In this document: positions 47,290 to 58,901 of the stretch, in pieces
Layout: every line of letters starts with the position of its first letter
Position numbering within the stretch: position 1 is the stretch's first letter
Assembly: GCA_006176705.1 (NCBI GenBank)
Contig: QRFJ01000057.1
Location: 3,030,178 to 3,094,177 of the forward strand
Source of the DNA: Cocos nucifera
Lineage: Eukaryota > Streptophyta > Magnoliopsida > Arecales > Arecaceae
Reading direction: 5' to 3'
Length of the DNA: 64,000 nucleotides
Translations under genes and position numbers: made by a program
Notes under the pieces: generated by a model
Seen by the model: the letters and a program-made list of their open reading frames with translations, nothing else
Told to the model about the DNA's origin: nothing
The model's database searches: none

Positions 47290-48500
47290 GTTCGTAGACC
47301 TTCTTAGTTCCGAGGTTTTAGCAAATGAGTCAGTCAAGTTCTCCTTTTCTATCGATCTTCTAAAGATCGACGTCATACTGATCAAAAATCAAAGATGATA
47401 GCAATATAGAATATGCTGGTTCTTCGGTTCTTTAGTCTGAGCTATAGCTCCAGTGCTACGATAGGACTAGACCATCGGTGGAGGATGCCACTCTCAACCT
47501 GCTAATGAACCTCAATAACTATACAGCTTACATGGCAGCATCATATACCACGATGTCTCTACATTACTAATTGAATAGGCTAAAGTATCCTGCTTGGAAT
47601 GTTTTCAGTGGATTGCTCCTATAATTAGGGTATGAGCCGACATTCTTTAGTTGTCATCTTATTCTGACTGAAATTAAAACATCCACATATTTTAAGTCAG
47701 TATTTTCATATTTGAGTCACTGGACCTTAGTATTTTTTAAATACTTAAGGATTGTCTATACAATCTTTCAGTGGCTCTCACTTGGATTAGATTGATATCT
47801 ACTCACTACCTCTAGTGAGTATATCATGTCTGATCACATACATGGAGAAATAAAATGACAGCTAAATCTTTATTCTTTGCAATGCTGGGATGTCATTTCT
47901 GATTAAGAAAATTTCATCCACAGACAACATAAAGAATAACACTACAAATTATTTTATCCAATTACAAATACAGAATTTGTCTTTGTTCATAATAAAGGCA
48001 TACGTTCAAAATGTATGTTCTAATTCTGAGGTAATAGCCAAACGGACTTTAAGGTCTTTACCTTCCTGTCTGCGCTACTTGGATCCTTTTGAAAATCCAT
48101 TCACACCTAATGAATTTTATCCCTTCAGGTGAATCATTTAGTGTCTATACACTATTGATTTTCATGGACTTTAATTTGGATCATGTGGCTCCAAGCCACT
48201 TCTTAGAGTCAGATCATTGCATTGTATCCTTATAGGTGATCAGATCTTTGTTGTTCTCATCAAGCTCAACAGGATCACCATCCCAGACCTAGATACTAAA
48301 GTATTTATCTAGCTAACGCAATACTATTCCGAATCTCCTTAAAGGTGATACTTTAATGGGCTCCAAATTTGATCTGATGAAATCTGATTCTGTAGGTTTA
48401 CTAGATTACGTCGGTTCTTTTCTATCAGTCAAACTTCTCTTAGTTCAACTTGATAGGCATCAGTTTCTTCTATATGAAACTTTTTTCCAAAAGGAATGAC
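47290..48500 (-). pseudogene. Copia reverse transcriptase and RNase H (decayed)
   Basis: On the minus strand, pieces in shifting frames match Copia landmarks. PEGIKFIRCEWIFKR (RT start) lies at about 48128-48085. VDEIFLIRNDIPAL stands where YVDDILL is usual, at about 47930-47890. Toward 47400, STGAIAQ-like and KEPK words belong to the RNase H end. Many stops are present. Confidence 0.65.
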
Positions 48501-48599
48501 CTACTGCTGATGAACATCTCATGTTCTTCAGTATGGTAGAATTAATCATCCTTAAATACCTATTGGATCAGTATCCAAGTTTATCTGTGTGCAAACCTA

Positions 48600-49400
48600 T
48601 GACATAAGCCGACTAACCCCAAAATCGAAGGTGAAAGAATCTAGGTCTATGCCCGATCCATATCCCATATGGAGTCAATGTAACAGATTCACTCGGTATA
48701 AATTTTTAGAGTAAAACAAATAGTCAATAAAGCATAATCCTAAAATAGGCAAACTAGTGAACCCTATCATGGATTGAACCATGTCTAACAAAGTTCAATT
48801 TTCTTCTTTCAGATATACTGTGTTTCGAAAAGAAATCCACTGAGAGAGAATTATATTCTCTTTTAGATATGTCACAAACTTATTGGATAAGTATTCGTCT
48901 GCTCGATTTGATCGAAAAATTCTAATACCTTTTTTAATTTATTTTTTTATTATTAAATTATTTAAATATTTTAAATGATTCAGGTCAGATGCATCCATAC
49001 CTAGATAGATCGTCTGTAATAAAATACTAATATCTTTCTTTAGCACTTAAGTTCATAAGTCCACATGCATTACTATGTATAAGACTTAGAATTTTATCGG
49101 CTCCTTTACCTTTTTCAGTAAAAGATAACTTTGCCATTTTTTCAAGAAGACAAGATTCACAGGCTATCAATGATTCAAAATCATTGATGTTAAGATTTTT
49201 TTCTTAAGCTAACCCATTTATCCTATTTTTATCAAGATGACTAAGCCAATAATGCCAAAGATAGATATCTATGATATAATCTAACTTAGGTGTGTACATT
49301 ACACTTAACAGACTGTATAAATATTAAATATTATTTCTTTATTATTCATGTATTACTGTAATATTATTTATAATAATATCATAATAATCTTCTTTATTGA
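48600..49400 (-). pseudogene. Copia integrase (decayed)
   Basis: Near 48930-48640 (minus) readable words include SQWISFRN, a LLDMV-type helix and a LPI..GYA word, followed by LYRVN. This is the normal end of the Copia integrase core. It is broken by frameshifts and stops, and the catalytic residues cannot all be found. Confidence 0.5.
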
Positions 49401-49472
49401 TAATGATAACCATCTTTGATCAAAAGACCATCAGAGATCACATTTATTATAAACGATGGACAATAATGACAA

Positions 49473-49676
49473 TCACTCAAAATGACATCTATTGAAAATA
49501 AACTTGACAAATCCTAAAGCTAGGATTGGAACAAGACTTCCATCCCCAATGTTCAGATATTTTTCACCATTTTCAAATATTTTACTTGTAGTCTTTACAA
49601 TAAATTGCATAAGACTACTGGCATCTAATATCCATGTAGTAGAATTATTTACAGAGAAATTTGAAGGTGATATCAT
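49473..49676 (-). pseudogene. Copia protease (decayed)
   Basis: The frame reads STTWILDASSLMQFI then FENGEKYLNIGDGSLVPILA. Copia proteases have WILDTGSSxHI and a G(N/D)G.. strand; here DTGS has become DASS. Gag would lie to the right, but I see no zinc knuckle. Confidence 0.65.
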
Positions 49677-49699
49677 ATAACATTTTTAATGAGCAACTT

Positions 49700-50626
49700 T
49701 TGCTCCTTTCTCTTGTTCAGCCTGTTATGGTTAAGTGAAGCAACATAATTTTTTTTCCTATGATCCTGCTTCTAACATTAGAAGCACTATGCCTGATTTG
49801 CGTTAACCTTGGACTAATTATTTTGACTGGACTTAGAAGCCCCATTACGAACTCATTGCTAAACCAAATTCAACTTTCGATACTAATTATTGAAGTTGGA
49901 TCCCATAAGTCATCACTGTCTAATAGTGATAGGAGCAATTAGAGTTTATCATTAATTTGAGAAAAGAGAACATTGACCTAAGTTTATGAATTATATTAAG
50001 CCTAAAAACTTGGACTTTAGTTTAAAGGTTCTTCCACTATTTTATTCGAATTGGTAGCCTCTACCTCCAATTAGAAAAATTACTTTAATTTTCTAATAGG
50101 TACTAGAATCCACATAAACCCAACTATGGTTGGTCAACCCATGTACATCTAAGGATATGTTCATAATCAATTATTTCTTCAAACAACTTTTAGTAATTTA
50201 ATTTTATCCCAGAAATCTAATCAGTAGGCTAGGGCCTCCACTATAAAAATTCAGTTAGGTCCAACCATTAACATGAGCATACTTGGTGCATCTAACTAAC
50301 GAATGATTAAGTCCAACTATGATTGGTCAACCTAACCATCATTAGAGAGATACATCCAAATCGTCATATGATGAATAATAATTTCATTAGTCAACAAGCA
50401 CCGGGCCTATGGGCCTCCAATGATTATTAAGTTAATAAACTCATTATCAAAAACCTTAATGAAAGGCTATGACTCGATTATCTCCATAACTTCATCATTT
50501 TAAAGATCTAATAATTTTAGAAGATTTAAATTATTAGTGCTTTAAAGATAAAAAGGACATGGACCAATTTGCTCTCATTGACTTCACCAAGTCAAGTCCT
50601 TTCACTGACTTCACAAGTCACTGATG
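49700..50626 (-). other. Copia internal region left of the nested insertion
   Basis: This should hold the gag end of the Copia element by position. I see no readable gag motif. It ends at the target site aggat (50627-50631). Confidence 0.4.
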
Positions 50627-50631
50627 AGGAT

Positions 50632-51616
50632 TGTTGGTGCAGAAACTGGTCGTCGCCGGAGGTCGCTGGAGTCGAGGCCGCTGAGGTCACCGTCGGGGAC
50701 CTGCAAAATAAAGTTTCATCCGGATTCAGTGGGGGGTGGCTCCGGTAGGACCCTCCGATGCTCAAGTCAGCTCTGGCCAACAGGAATGGAGTGCTTGGAA
50801 TGAGTTCTGGAGCTTAGAGAAGAGGAGGAGAGCTTAGAGATCGGAGAGAGATTAGCGTATCTAGAGGGATCCTTTTTATAGCGGAGCTTGATGGTGACAG
50901 CTGCAGCCGCGTGCTGGCGGGCCACTCGAGGTTTGGTGGAGCCAGTCTAACGGAAAGGTGCCGTGTGTGGCGGGTTGATGGTGACAGCTGCAGTCGCGTG
51001 CTGGCAGATCGCTCGAGATTCGATGGAGCCAGTCTCATGGGATGGTGACAGCCGTTGCCACCTCATAGCGGATCGCTATCACTCGGTGGACCGATGGTGA
51101 TGGCTGTAGAGCTTGCGATGGATGAAGGTTTGAAGGTCTTCGCCGTGTGCCCATTTTGGAGGAGCTCGAGCTCTTAGCTTGGAGGGGAGGGAGTTCGGCT
51201 CCCATAGGCGTCTGGCTGAAGGTATGCAGCTAAGGCTCATCCGCTGAGGAGTTCGGCCGCTGGGAATCCGAAGCTCGACCGTTGGAGAGTTCGGCCGAAT
51301 GTTGGACTTTGGCTGAGGCTCGTCAGCTGAGGAGTTTGAGGAACTCGGCCGCAATGCATTCGAGGAGCTCGACCGCTAAGCAGTTCGGTCGGCTGGAGAG
51401 GTTCGATCCTGATGAGGGGAGTCTGGAGAAGCTCGGTGGCTGAACGGGTTGGAATAAGCCCGGTTGCTTGGAGTCCAAGGGGCTCGGGCACTAAATAGTT
51501 CGGCCGGCTGTAGGAGTTCGATTGAGACCCATCCGTCGAAGCTCTTCCGTGGCTACAAATTGCATTAGGCTGAGCGTCGAGCTAGACTTCGACGGAAGCG
51601 GGATTTATCCCCAACA
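50632..51616 (-). repeat. Left LTR of the palindromic element (inverted copy)
   Basis: It reads tgttggtgcagaaactggtc to gggatttatccccaaca on the plus strand. This is the reverse complement of the right LTR at 56679-57538. Open frames here are shadows. Confidence 0.92.
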
Positions 51617-52039
51617 CTAGCCCCCCCACTCCCGAGTTTAAAAATTGAAGGAAGGGAGTGCAGGAAAGGCGACTGCCGGAGTCTTCCTCCGAGCTCTATG
51701 CTGGTCTAGGTCGAAGCTCGGGGGGATCTCGCCTCCAACTGAAGTTGATATCGAGGTTGAAGCCCGACGAAGATCCCATTTCTAGTCGGGGTTGACATGG
51801 TTGCTTTCTCTAGCCAAGGTCGATGTTGAAGCTCCCCAGTCGAGGTTGACATGATAGCTTTCTCTAGCCGAGGTCGATGTTGAAGCTTCCTGGCCGAGGT
51901 CGTCGCGGGCCTTACCTCTATCCGAGGTTACTCAAGCACTCTGGTCGAGGTTGATGCGGGCGCTCGGGAGAGATCTCATCTCCTACTATCGAAGTTGGCC
52001 CGATCCCTCGGGGGATCTGATCAAAAGCCGAAGTTGTCC
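51617..52039 (-). repeat. Left subterminal region with mirrored PPT
   Basis: ctagcccccccactcccgag beside the LTR is the reverse complement of the G-rich tract at about 56660-56678. The following 400 bases (repeated tctctagccgaggtcgatgt words) mirror 56245-56640. Confidence 0.85.
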
Positions 52040-52790
52040 ACGATCGCTCAGGAGAGATCTTATCTCCGACCGAGCTTATCTCCGACCGAGGTCGAAGTTT
52101 TCGCTCGGGGGAGATCTTATCTCCTACGGTCGAGCTTCCCTCGGGGAGATCTTATCTCCTGCGGCCGAGGTCGAAGTGCGCGCTCGGGGGAGATCTTATC
52201 TCCTATGGTCGAGCTTCCCTCGGGGGAGATCTTATCTCCTGCAGCCGAGCTTTCGCTCGGGGGAGATCTTATCTCCTGCCGAGCTTTCCTCGGGAGAGAT
52301 CTTATCTCCTGCGATCGTGGTCGAAGTGCGTGCTCGGGAGAGATCTTATCTCCTGCGGTCGAGCTTTCCTCGGAGGAGATCTTATCTCCTGCGGCCGAGG
52401 TCGAAGTACGCGCTCGGGGGAGATCTTATCTCCTGCAGCCGAGCTTCCCTCGGGGAGATCTTATCTCCTACGGTCGAGGTCGAAGTGCGCGCTCGGGGAG
52501 ATCTTATCTCCTACGGTCGAGCTTTCCTCGGGGGAGATCTTATCTCCTGCGGTCGAGGTCGAAGTGCACGCTCGGAGGAGATCTTATCTCCTGCGGTCGA
52601 GCTTTCCTCAGGAGGAGATCTTATCTCCTGCGGTCCAGGTCGAAGTGCGCGCTCGGGGGAGATCTTATCTCCTACGGTCGAGCTTTTCCTCGGGGGAGAT
52701 CTTATCTCCTACGGTCGAGCTTTCCTCGGGGGAGATCTTATCTCCTGCAGCCGAGGTCGAAGTGCGCGCTCGGAGGAGATCTAGAGGGAG
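52040..52790 (-). repeat. Left hairpin-repeat array
   Basis: About 18 units of roughly 35-50 bases each contain GGAGATCTTATCTCC (6-bp perfect stem with a CTT loop). They alternate two linkers, tgcggtcgagctttcctcgg and gaggtcgaagtgcgcgctcg. The right array (54795-56245) is the same in reverse. The 158-287 residue open frames reading through it are repeat translations. Confidence 0.92.
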
Positions 52791-52865
52791 GGCCTCGAAC
52801 CTCTGAGGTTCCGCGACTCTTCTTTTTCCTCTCCGAAGATCTTCCCTTTCTCTTCTGAAGAGAAA

Positions 52866-53110
52866 ATGCCCCCAGGAGAGCTTCGACGTGGAGATCGGCA
52901 TCCTGCGCGCTAGGTACGCCTGCTCCCGTTGCAGCCCTGGTAGCCCAGGCTCCACCCGAAGCCACCGCAGATATAGAGCAGTTCAACCTGCCGGATGGAT
53001 TCGCGGCCTGCCGAGGTGATACAGGCCATGCGACAATCTTTGGTGGAGACTTTGCCACAAAAATATGAGGAACCGACCTTAAGAAAGAGCATTTGGGCAT
53101 GCCAATCATC
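52866..53110 (+). pseudogene. Gag N-terminal remnant of the palindromic element
   Basis: ATG at 52866 gives MPPG, and after one frame change the next frame reads PRRASTWRSA, VAALVAQAPP and DIEQFNL. A second frame change leads to IQAMRQSLVETLPQKYEE. This parallels the gag start of the gypsy element at 37798 (MPPKKASTRRS, AKQFNLL, LMEAMQ). Its orientation is plus, which agrees with the right LTR as a normal 3' LTR. Confidence 0.65.
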
Positions 53111-54130
53111 CTTAGGAGAGAAATGGAGAGCAGAAGTTTTTCCGCAGAAGCGAAATGAAGTTTGACGTAAGGAAGGTTCCGCGGAAAAGCAGAATGGGGT
53201 TTACCGCGAGCAGAAAAGCGGAATGAAGTTCGGTGGCAGCAAGGCCGAACTTTTTCTGAAATCTCATCATCGGAATGAAGTTCAGCACAAGTGAGGCCGA
53301 ACTTTCGCTCGGGTATGACACCAAGGGAGCCACCTACAAAGAAGTCACATGAGGAGGAAAGAAGCTCGGGCAAGCGACGCCGAGCTCTTCATCGAGCTCT
53401 TCCTCACGACCTTCTAGCACAAGCAAGGCCGTACTCCCCCTCGAGCCCGTCATCGAGGAAGTCCCAACAAAGGAGTATGAAGTCCTCCCATAGAAGTTCT
53501 TCCGCAGAAGCGGAATGAAGTTCGGCGCGAGGAAGGTTCCGCGAGAAAGTGGAATGGAGTTTACCATGAGCAGAAAAGCGGAATGAAGTTCGGCAGCAGC
53601 AAGATCAAACTTTCCCTGAAATCTCATCATCGGAATGAAGTTCGGCGCAATTGAGGCCGAACTTCCGCTCGAGTATGACACCAAGAAAACCACTACAAAG
53701 AATTCACAAGAGGTGGAGTGAAGTTCGGTCAAGCAAAGCCGAGCTCCCACTCGAGCTCGTGGTCAAGGAAGTCCGGATAAAAGCAGCATAGGAAGTTCTC
53801 CCACGGAGGGTTTTGCGGGAAAGCAGAATGAAGTTCGATGCAAGTGAGGCCGAACTTCACCTCAAAGCCCGTCATCGAGGAAGGGGCATTATTCCTCCCG
53901 CGGAGGCTTTCGTGGGAAGGCGGAATGAAGTTCGGCGCAAGTGAGGTGGAACTCCAGCCCGATTATGTCGCCAAGAAAGCCCCCAACAAAGATTTCACAC
54001 AAAGTGAGACAAAGTTCGGCCGAGCTCACGACCGCCTCAAGGCAAGCAAGGACTCCCTCTCGAGTATGACTCCAAGGAAGCTCCGACAATCGGGCATAAA
54101 GTTCTCCCACAGGTTTTACAACCCCTAACT
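53111..54130 (+). repeat. Degenerate tandem repeats within the gag region
   Basis: Units of about 60-180 bases recur with words ggaatgaagttcggcgcaag, gaggccgaacttccgctcga and gtatgacaccaag. One larger piece (about 53120-53330) recurs at about 53490-53700. This has replaced most of the gag core. Open frames on both strands are repeat translations. Confidence 0.8.
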
Positions 54131-54269
54131 CCTTGAGCTCGCCACCAAGGAGGCTCCGACAAAAGGACGCGAAGAAGCCCTCCCGAAAGGTTCCGCAACT
54201 ACGTCCCGCTCTTCCAACTCGAATTCTTAGCGAAGTTAAAAGAGCCAGCTGCCAAGACCAGAAGAATTA

Positions 54270-54490
54270 CGGTCTCTCCTAAATAAGTGCGGTCGTACTG
54301 CGTCTACCATCGCGACCATGGCCACGACGCTGAGAAATGCATTCGACTGCGAGACAAAATTGAGGAGCTCGTCAGGAAGGAGCGGCTGGAGAAAGTCGGC
54401 TAAGGGCGCTACCGTAACTAAAAACTCTTAGGTCGATCACCTCAAAGCGTCATCAACGTTACCCTGGGGAGGAGCTTGGTACATCGGCGG
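54270..54490 (+). pseudogene. Gag C-terminal remnant (zinc-knuckle-like end)
   Basis: The plus strand reads VYHRDHGHDAEKCIRLRDKI, then EELVRKERL, and stops. This is the usual end of Tat gag, equivalent to the YHRDYGHDTEECIQL word of the 31-39 kb element. The start of the spacer toward protease follows (VINVTLG), and then the sequence runs into non-coding DNA and the right array. Confidence 0.75.
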
Positions 54491-54794
54491 TTTGTCGACT
54501 CCCAGCGACAAAGCCAAGAGCTTGCTCCAAATCGAGAAGACCAGCATGGGATAGAGAACGTTGTCTGGACGAAACTTACTGCCCGAGGGAGGGAGCTCCG
54601 AGGAACAATGTCCCGACGACCCCTCAAACGGGGATGTGCTGCCCGTAACTTTTCTTCGATAAAATTCTTCCCTTCCAATAATGTTATTCCCTGGCGCAGA
54701 AACTGCGGTAACAGGGGATGGAGCAGTCAAATAGTTGCCGTACTGGAAACTGGCGGAGGACCTCGTGCTAACAGGGGCAGGTCGGAAGTCTTAG

Positions 54795-56245
54795 AAGCTC
54801 GGCCGCAGAAGATAAGATCTCCCCCAAGCGCGCACTTCGACCTCGACCGTAGGAGATAAGATCTCCCCCCAAGGAAAGCTCGACCGTAGGAGATAAGATC
54901 TCTCCCGAGCGCGCACTTCGACCTCGGCTGCAGAAGATAAGATCTTTCCAAGGAAAGCTCGACCCGAGAGTGCGCACTTCGACCTAGGCCGCAGGAGATA
55001 AGATCTTCCCTAAGAAAGGCTCGACCGTCGGATATAAGATCTCCCCCGAGGCGCACCTCGACTGCAGGAGATAAGATCTCCCCTGAGCGCGCACAGCTCA
55101 ACCGCAGGAGATAAGATCTCCCCCGAGCGCGCACTTCGACCTCGAGCCGCAGGAGATAAGATCTCCCCCCGAGGAAAGCTCGACCGTAGGAGATAAGATC
55201 TCCCCGAGAAAGGCTCGACCGCAGAAGATAAGATCTCCCCCGAGGAAAGCTCGACCGTAGGAGATAAGATCTCCCCGAGCGTGCACTTCGACCTCGGCCG
55301 CAGGAGATAAGATCTCCCCCGAGGAAGGCTCGATCGTAGGAGATAAGATCTCCCCCGAGGAAAGCTCGACCGCAGGAGATAAGATTTTTCCGAGCGCGTA
55401 CTTCGACCTCGGCCGCAGGAGATAAGATCTCCCCCGAGGAAAGCTTGGCTGCAGGAGATAAGATCTCCCCCGAGCGCGGGAAGCTCGGCCTAGGAGAAGG
55501 ATCTCCCCGAGCGCGCACTTCGACCTCGGCCGTAGGAGATAAGATCTCCCCGAGGAAAGCTCGGCCCAGGAGATAAGATCTCCCCCGAGCGCGTCTTCGA
55601 CCTCGACTGCAGGAGATAAGATCTCCTCCGAGGGAAGCTCGGCCGTAGGAGATAAGATCTCCCCCGAGGCAACCTCGGCGTAGGAGATAAGATCTCCTTC
55701 GAGGAAAGCTCGACCGCAGGAGATAAGATCTCTCCCTCGAGCGCGCACTTCGACCTCGACTGCAGGAAGATAAGATCTCCCCCGAGGAACCTCGACCGCA
55801 GGAGATAAGATCTCCCCCGAGGGAAGCTCGGACTGTAGGAGATAAGATCTCCCCCGAGCGCGCACTTCGACCTCGGCTGCAGGAGATAAGATCTCCCCCG
55901 AGGGAAAGCTCGGCCGTAGGAGATAAGATCTCCCCCGAGCGCGCAACTTCGACCTCGACCGTAGGAGATAAGATCTCTCCCGAGGAAGGACCTCGGCAGG
56001 AGATAAGATCTCCCCCGAGGAACCTCGGTTGCAGGAGATAAGATCTCCCCCGAGGAAAGCTCGGCTGCAGGAGATAAGATCTCCCACGAGCGCGCACTTC
56101 GACCTCGGCCATAGGAGATAAGATCTGCCCCGAGGAAAGCTCAGTCGCAAGAGATAAGATCTTCCCCAAGCGCGCACTTCGACCTCAACCGCAGGAGATG
56201 AAATCTCCCTCGAGGAAGGCTCGGCTGGAGATAAGATCTCTCTCG
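54795..56245 (+). repeat. Right hairpin-repeat array
   Basis: Roughly twice as many GGAGATAAGATCTCC units as on the left, with linkers gaggaaagctcgaccgcagg and gagcgcgcacttcgacctcg. The array is the reverse complement of 52040-52790 and longer. Minus-strand open frames of 359 and 480 codons reading across it are artefacts of the repeat. Confidence 0.92.
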
Positions 56246-56678
56246 AGCGATCGTGGATAACTTCGGCTTTGGATCAGATCCCCCCGAGGGACCGGGCCAA
56301 CTTCGGTAGTAGGAGATGAGATCTCCCCCGAGCTTCCGCATCAACCTCGATCAGAGCGCCTGAGTAACCTCGGATAGAGGTAAGGCCCACGATGACCTCG
56401 GTCAGAGAGCTTCAACATCGACCTCGGCTAGAGAAAGCTATTATGTCAACCTCGGTTGGGGTGCTTCAACATCGACCTTGGCTAGAGAAAGCAACCGTGT
56501 CAACCCCGACTGAAAATGAGATCTTCGTCGGGCTTCAACCTCGATATCAACTTCAGCTAGAGGCGAGATCCCCCCGAGCTTCGACCTAGACTAGCACAGA
56601 GCTCAGAGGAAGACTCTGACAGTCGCCTTTCCTGCACTCCCTTCCTTCGATTTTCAAACTCGGGAGTGGGGGGGCTAG
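56246..56678 (+). repeat. Right subterminal region and PPT
   Basis: This mirrors 51617-52039. It ends in cgggagtgggggggctag immediately before the right LTR, a good polypurine tract in plus orientation. Confidence 0.85.
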
Positions 56679-57538
56679 TGTTGGGGATAAATCCTACTCC
56701 CGCCGAAGTCTAGCTCGACGCTCAGCCTAATGCAATTTATAGCCGCGGAAGAGCTTCGACGGATGGGTCTCAGCCGAACTCCTACAGCCGGCCGAACTAC
56801 TTAGCGCCCGAGCTTCTTGGACTCCAAGCAACCAAGCTTATTCCAACCCGTTCAACTGCCGAGCTTCTCCAGACTCCCCTCATCAGGATCGAACCTCTCC
56901 AACCGATCGAACTGCTTAGCGACCGAGCTCCTCGAACGCATTGCGGCCGAGCTCCTCGAACTCCTCAGCTGATGAGCCTCAACCGAAGTCCAACATTCGG
57001 CCGAACTCCTCCGAAATGGGCACACGGCGAAGGTCTTCAAACCTTCATCCGCCGCAAGCTCTGCATCCATCACCATCGGTCCACCAAGTGATAGCGATCC
57101 GCTATGAGGCGGCAACAGCTGTCACCATCCCGTGAGACTGGCTCCGTCGAATCTCGAGCGACCCGCCAGCACGCGGCTGCAACTGTCACCATCAACCCAC
57201 CGCACACGACACCTTCCCATGAGACTGGCTCCACCTAACCTCGAGCGGCCCGCCAGCACGCAGCTACAGCTGTCACCATCAAGCTCCGCTATAAAAAGAA
57301 TCCCTCCAGATACGCTAATCTCTCTCCGATCTCTAAGCTCTCCTCCTCTTCTCTAAGCTCCGAAACTCATTTCGAGCACTCCATTCCTGTTGGCCAAAGC
57401 TGACTTGAGCATCGGAGGGTCCTGTCGGAGCCACCCCCCACCGACTCCAGATGGGATTTTATTTTGCAGGTCCCCGGTGGCGACCTCAGCGGTCTCAACT
57501 CCAGTGACCTCCGACGATGACCAGTTTCTGCACCAACA
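56679..57538 (+). repeat. Right LTR of the palindromic element
   Basis: It reads tgttggggataaatcc to tttctgcaccaaca. It is inverted relative to the left LTR, with scattered differences and a length difference of about 125 bases. A TATA-like word (gctataaaaag, about 57288) would fit the LTR promoter in plus orientation. Confidence 0.92.
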
Positions 57539-57543
57539 AGGAT

Positions 57544-58884
57544 TATGATTAATTTTGATCTATGGGCACCTATATCAGTCTCACTGAATGAAATCAGTCT
57601 CACTGATTTCCTATATGATATGGGTTAGCTCGAATTAATAAGCAACCTAATCAAAATCTGATTAACCACATTGACCAAGTAAGTAAGATCGATGGGAGGA
57701 TCTGCCAAGGCTTGCCTTAGACACCATCAAAAATGGTCAGATAAGCAGGATACCAATTAAAAATCATTGATCTGAAATGTCAGACTTACCTTAGACATCA
57801 ATTTATTTATCAATTTTGATTTGTACTGCCTAAAGACTTGGGCTCGACCACTAAGCCACGATCAGGTCCATTTGTTAGATATATAGACTTTGATCAACTA
57901 CAACTATTGAATTGATCTATAGAAAAAAAAATGACCTAATTCTAATTAACTATTAATTAGGTTTGATCAATTTCTTAACTAAGTCCATATTTAATCTAAC
58001 CCTATGTCTAACCCAGTTAATGACCTGATCAAAACTAACCCATTCGACCTCTAACCCAAGTTTTATGAAATTATCTTAGAATTTTCAAATCACAAACCTT
58101 GATCCTAAACAATCACTTAATTCTTAATTAAGTTCAAAGTTTGGATTTATAAAACCTCAGAACTAGTTTCTGATTTTATTATTTAAAATATTTTTAAATT
58201 ATTAATAATTTACATTGAATCATATTCAATATATGATTTTAGATCTGATTTATTTCATTATTTAGATCATGTCCTAAGATTTCAAATCTAAGATTTTACA
58301 GAAAGTAAATTCTTAATTTAAATTCTATAAAATAAATATGTCATAAATATACATTCTAGATTCAAAGCAAAAATTACATATCAACATATGCAATAAGAGG
58401 ATTAGATCTAAACATAAAATACATCATATGGATCAGATCATAAACCATTTAAAATTAAATTTAAAATTTAAAAATAAATTATAAATTATTTTAGATCTCA
58501 TCTAACATATTTATGACTTAGATTTCTCGGATCAGCACAAATTAGGACAACCTTTTCACGGTAAAGGGTAAACCTTACAGTAGGACAACCTTATGGTAGT
58601 ATGTGCAATCCTAATATTATTTAGATCTAATCTAAATAATCTAAAATAGATCAAATATCTATTTAATTTTAGATTTAAATTAAAAAATTAAATCATAAAT
58701 TTTCTTAGATCTAATCTAAATAATTTATGATTCAGATTCAAATCAGTATATACTGGGACAATCTTTTTATTGTAAGGGGTTAACCTAACAACAGGACAAC
58801 CTTATGGCAGTATGTACGATCTTTAATTAATTTTAATTTTTAAATTTAATCTAATATAAATATGATCATATTATAAAAGAACCT
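57544..58884 (-). other. Copia 5' internal region (leader and possible gag)
   Basis: No readable gag. A segment of about 200 bases with ggacaacctt, ggtaaacctta and atgtgcaatc words (about 58500-58680) is repeated in diverged form at about 58710-58870. Confidence 0.45.
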
Positions 58885-58901
58885 AGATGCTCTGATATCA
58901 C
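58885..58901 (-). other. Primer binding site of the Copia element
   Basis: The minus strand, one base after the 5' LTR, reads TGATATCAGAGCATCT. Copia elements primed by initiator tRNA-Met have TGGTATCAGAGC, one base different. Confidence 0.85.

Larger units (their letters stand above)
50627..57543 (+). mobile_element. Palindromic gypsy derivative with inverted LTRs, nested in Copia
   Basis: A perfect target duplication aggat (50627-50631 and 57539-57543) flanks an element of 6907 bases. Its two LTRs (50632-51616 and 56679-57538) are inverted relative to each other. Both outer ends read tgttggtgcagaaactggtc going inward, so both are the same (U5) end of the LTR. Inside each LTR lie the same PPT-like G tract, the same non-coding stretch and the same hairpin-repeat array, mirrored. 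A gag remnant in plus orientation occupies the middle. No RT or integrase is present, so it is non-autonomous. LTR words match the gypsy element at 31-39 kb (e.g. ggtgcagaa, gggataaatcc), so it is a relative. Confidence 0.9.

Noticed and set aside
51951..52858. Plus-strand frames of 277, 287 and 158 codons (left array)
   Set aside because: All three frames of a tandem repeat are open. The peptides are repeats of the same short unit and have no start context.
54727..56177. Minus-strand frames of 480 and 359 codons (right array)
   Set aside because: Same reason: open frames created by the hairpin repeat, running against the gag orientation.
52040..56245. CRISPR-like look (palindromic repeats with alternating spacers)
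   Set aside because: The linkers are themselves repeated, unit length varies, the context is a plant retrotransposon and there are no cas genes.
58885..58901. tRNA-like sequence (agatgctctgatatca)
   Set aside because: It is the Copia primer binding site, complementary to a tRNA end, not a tRNA gene.
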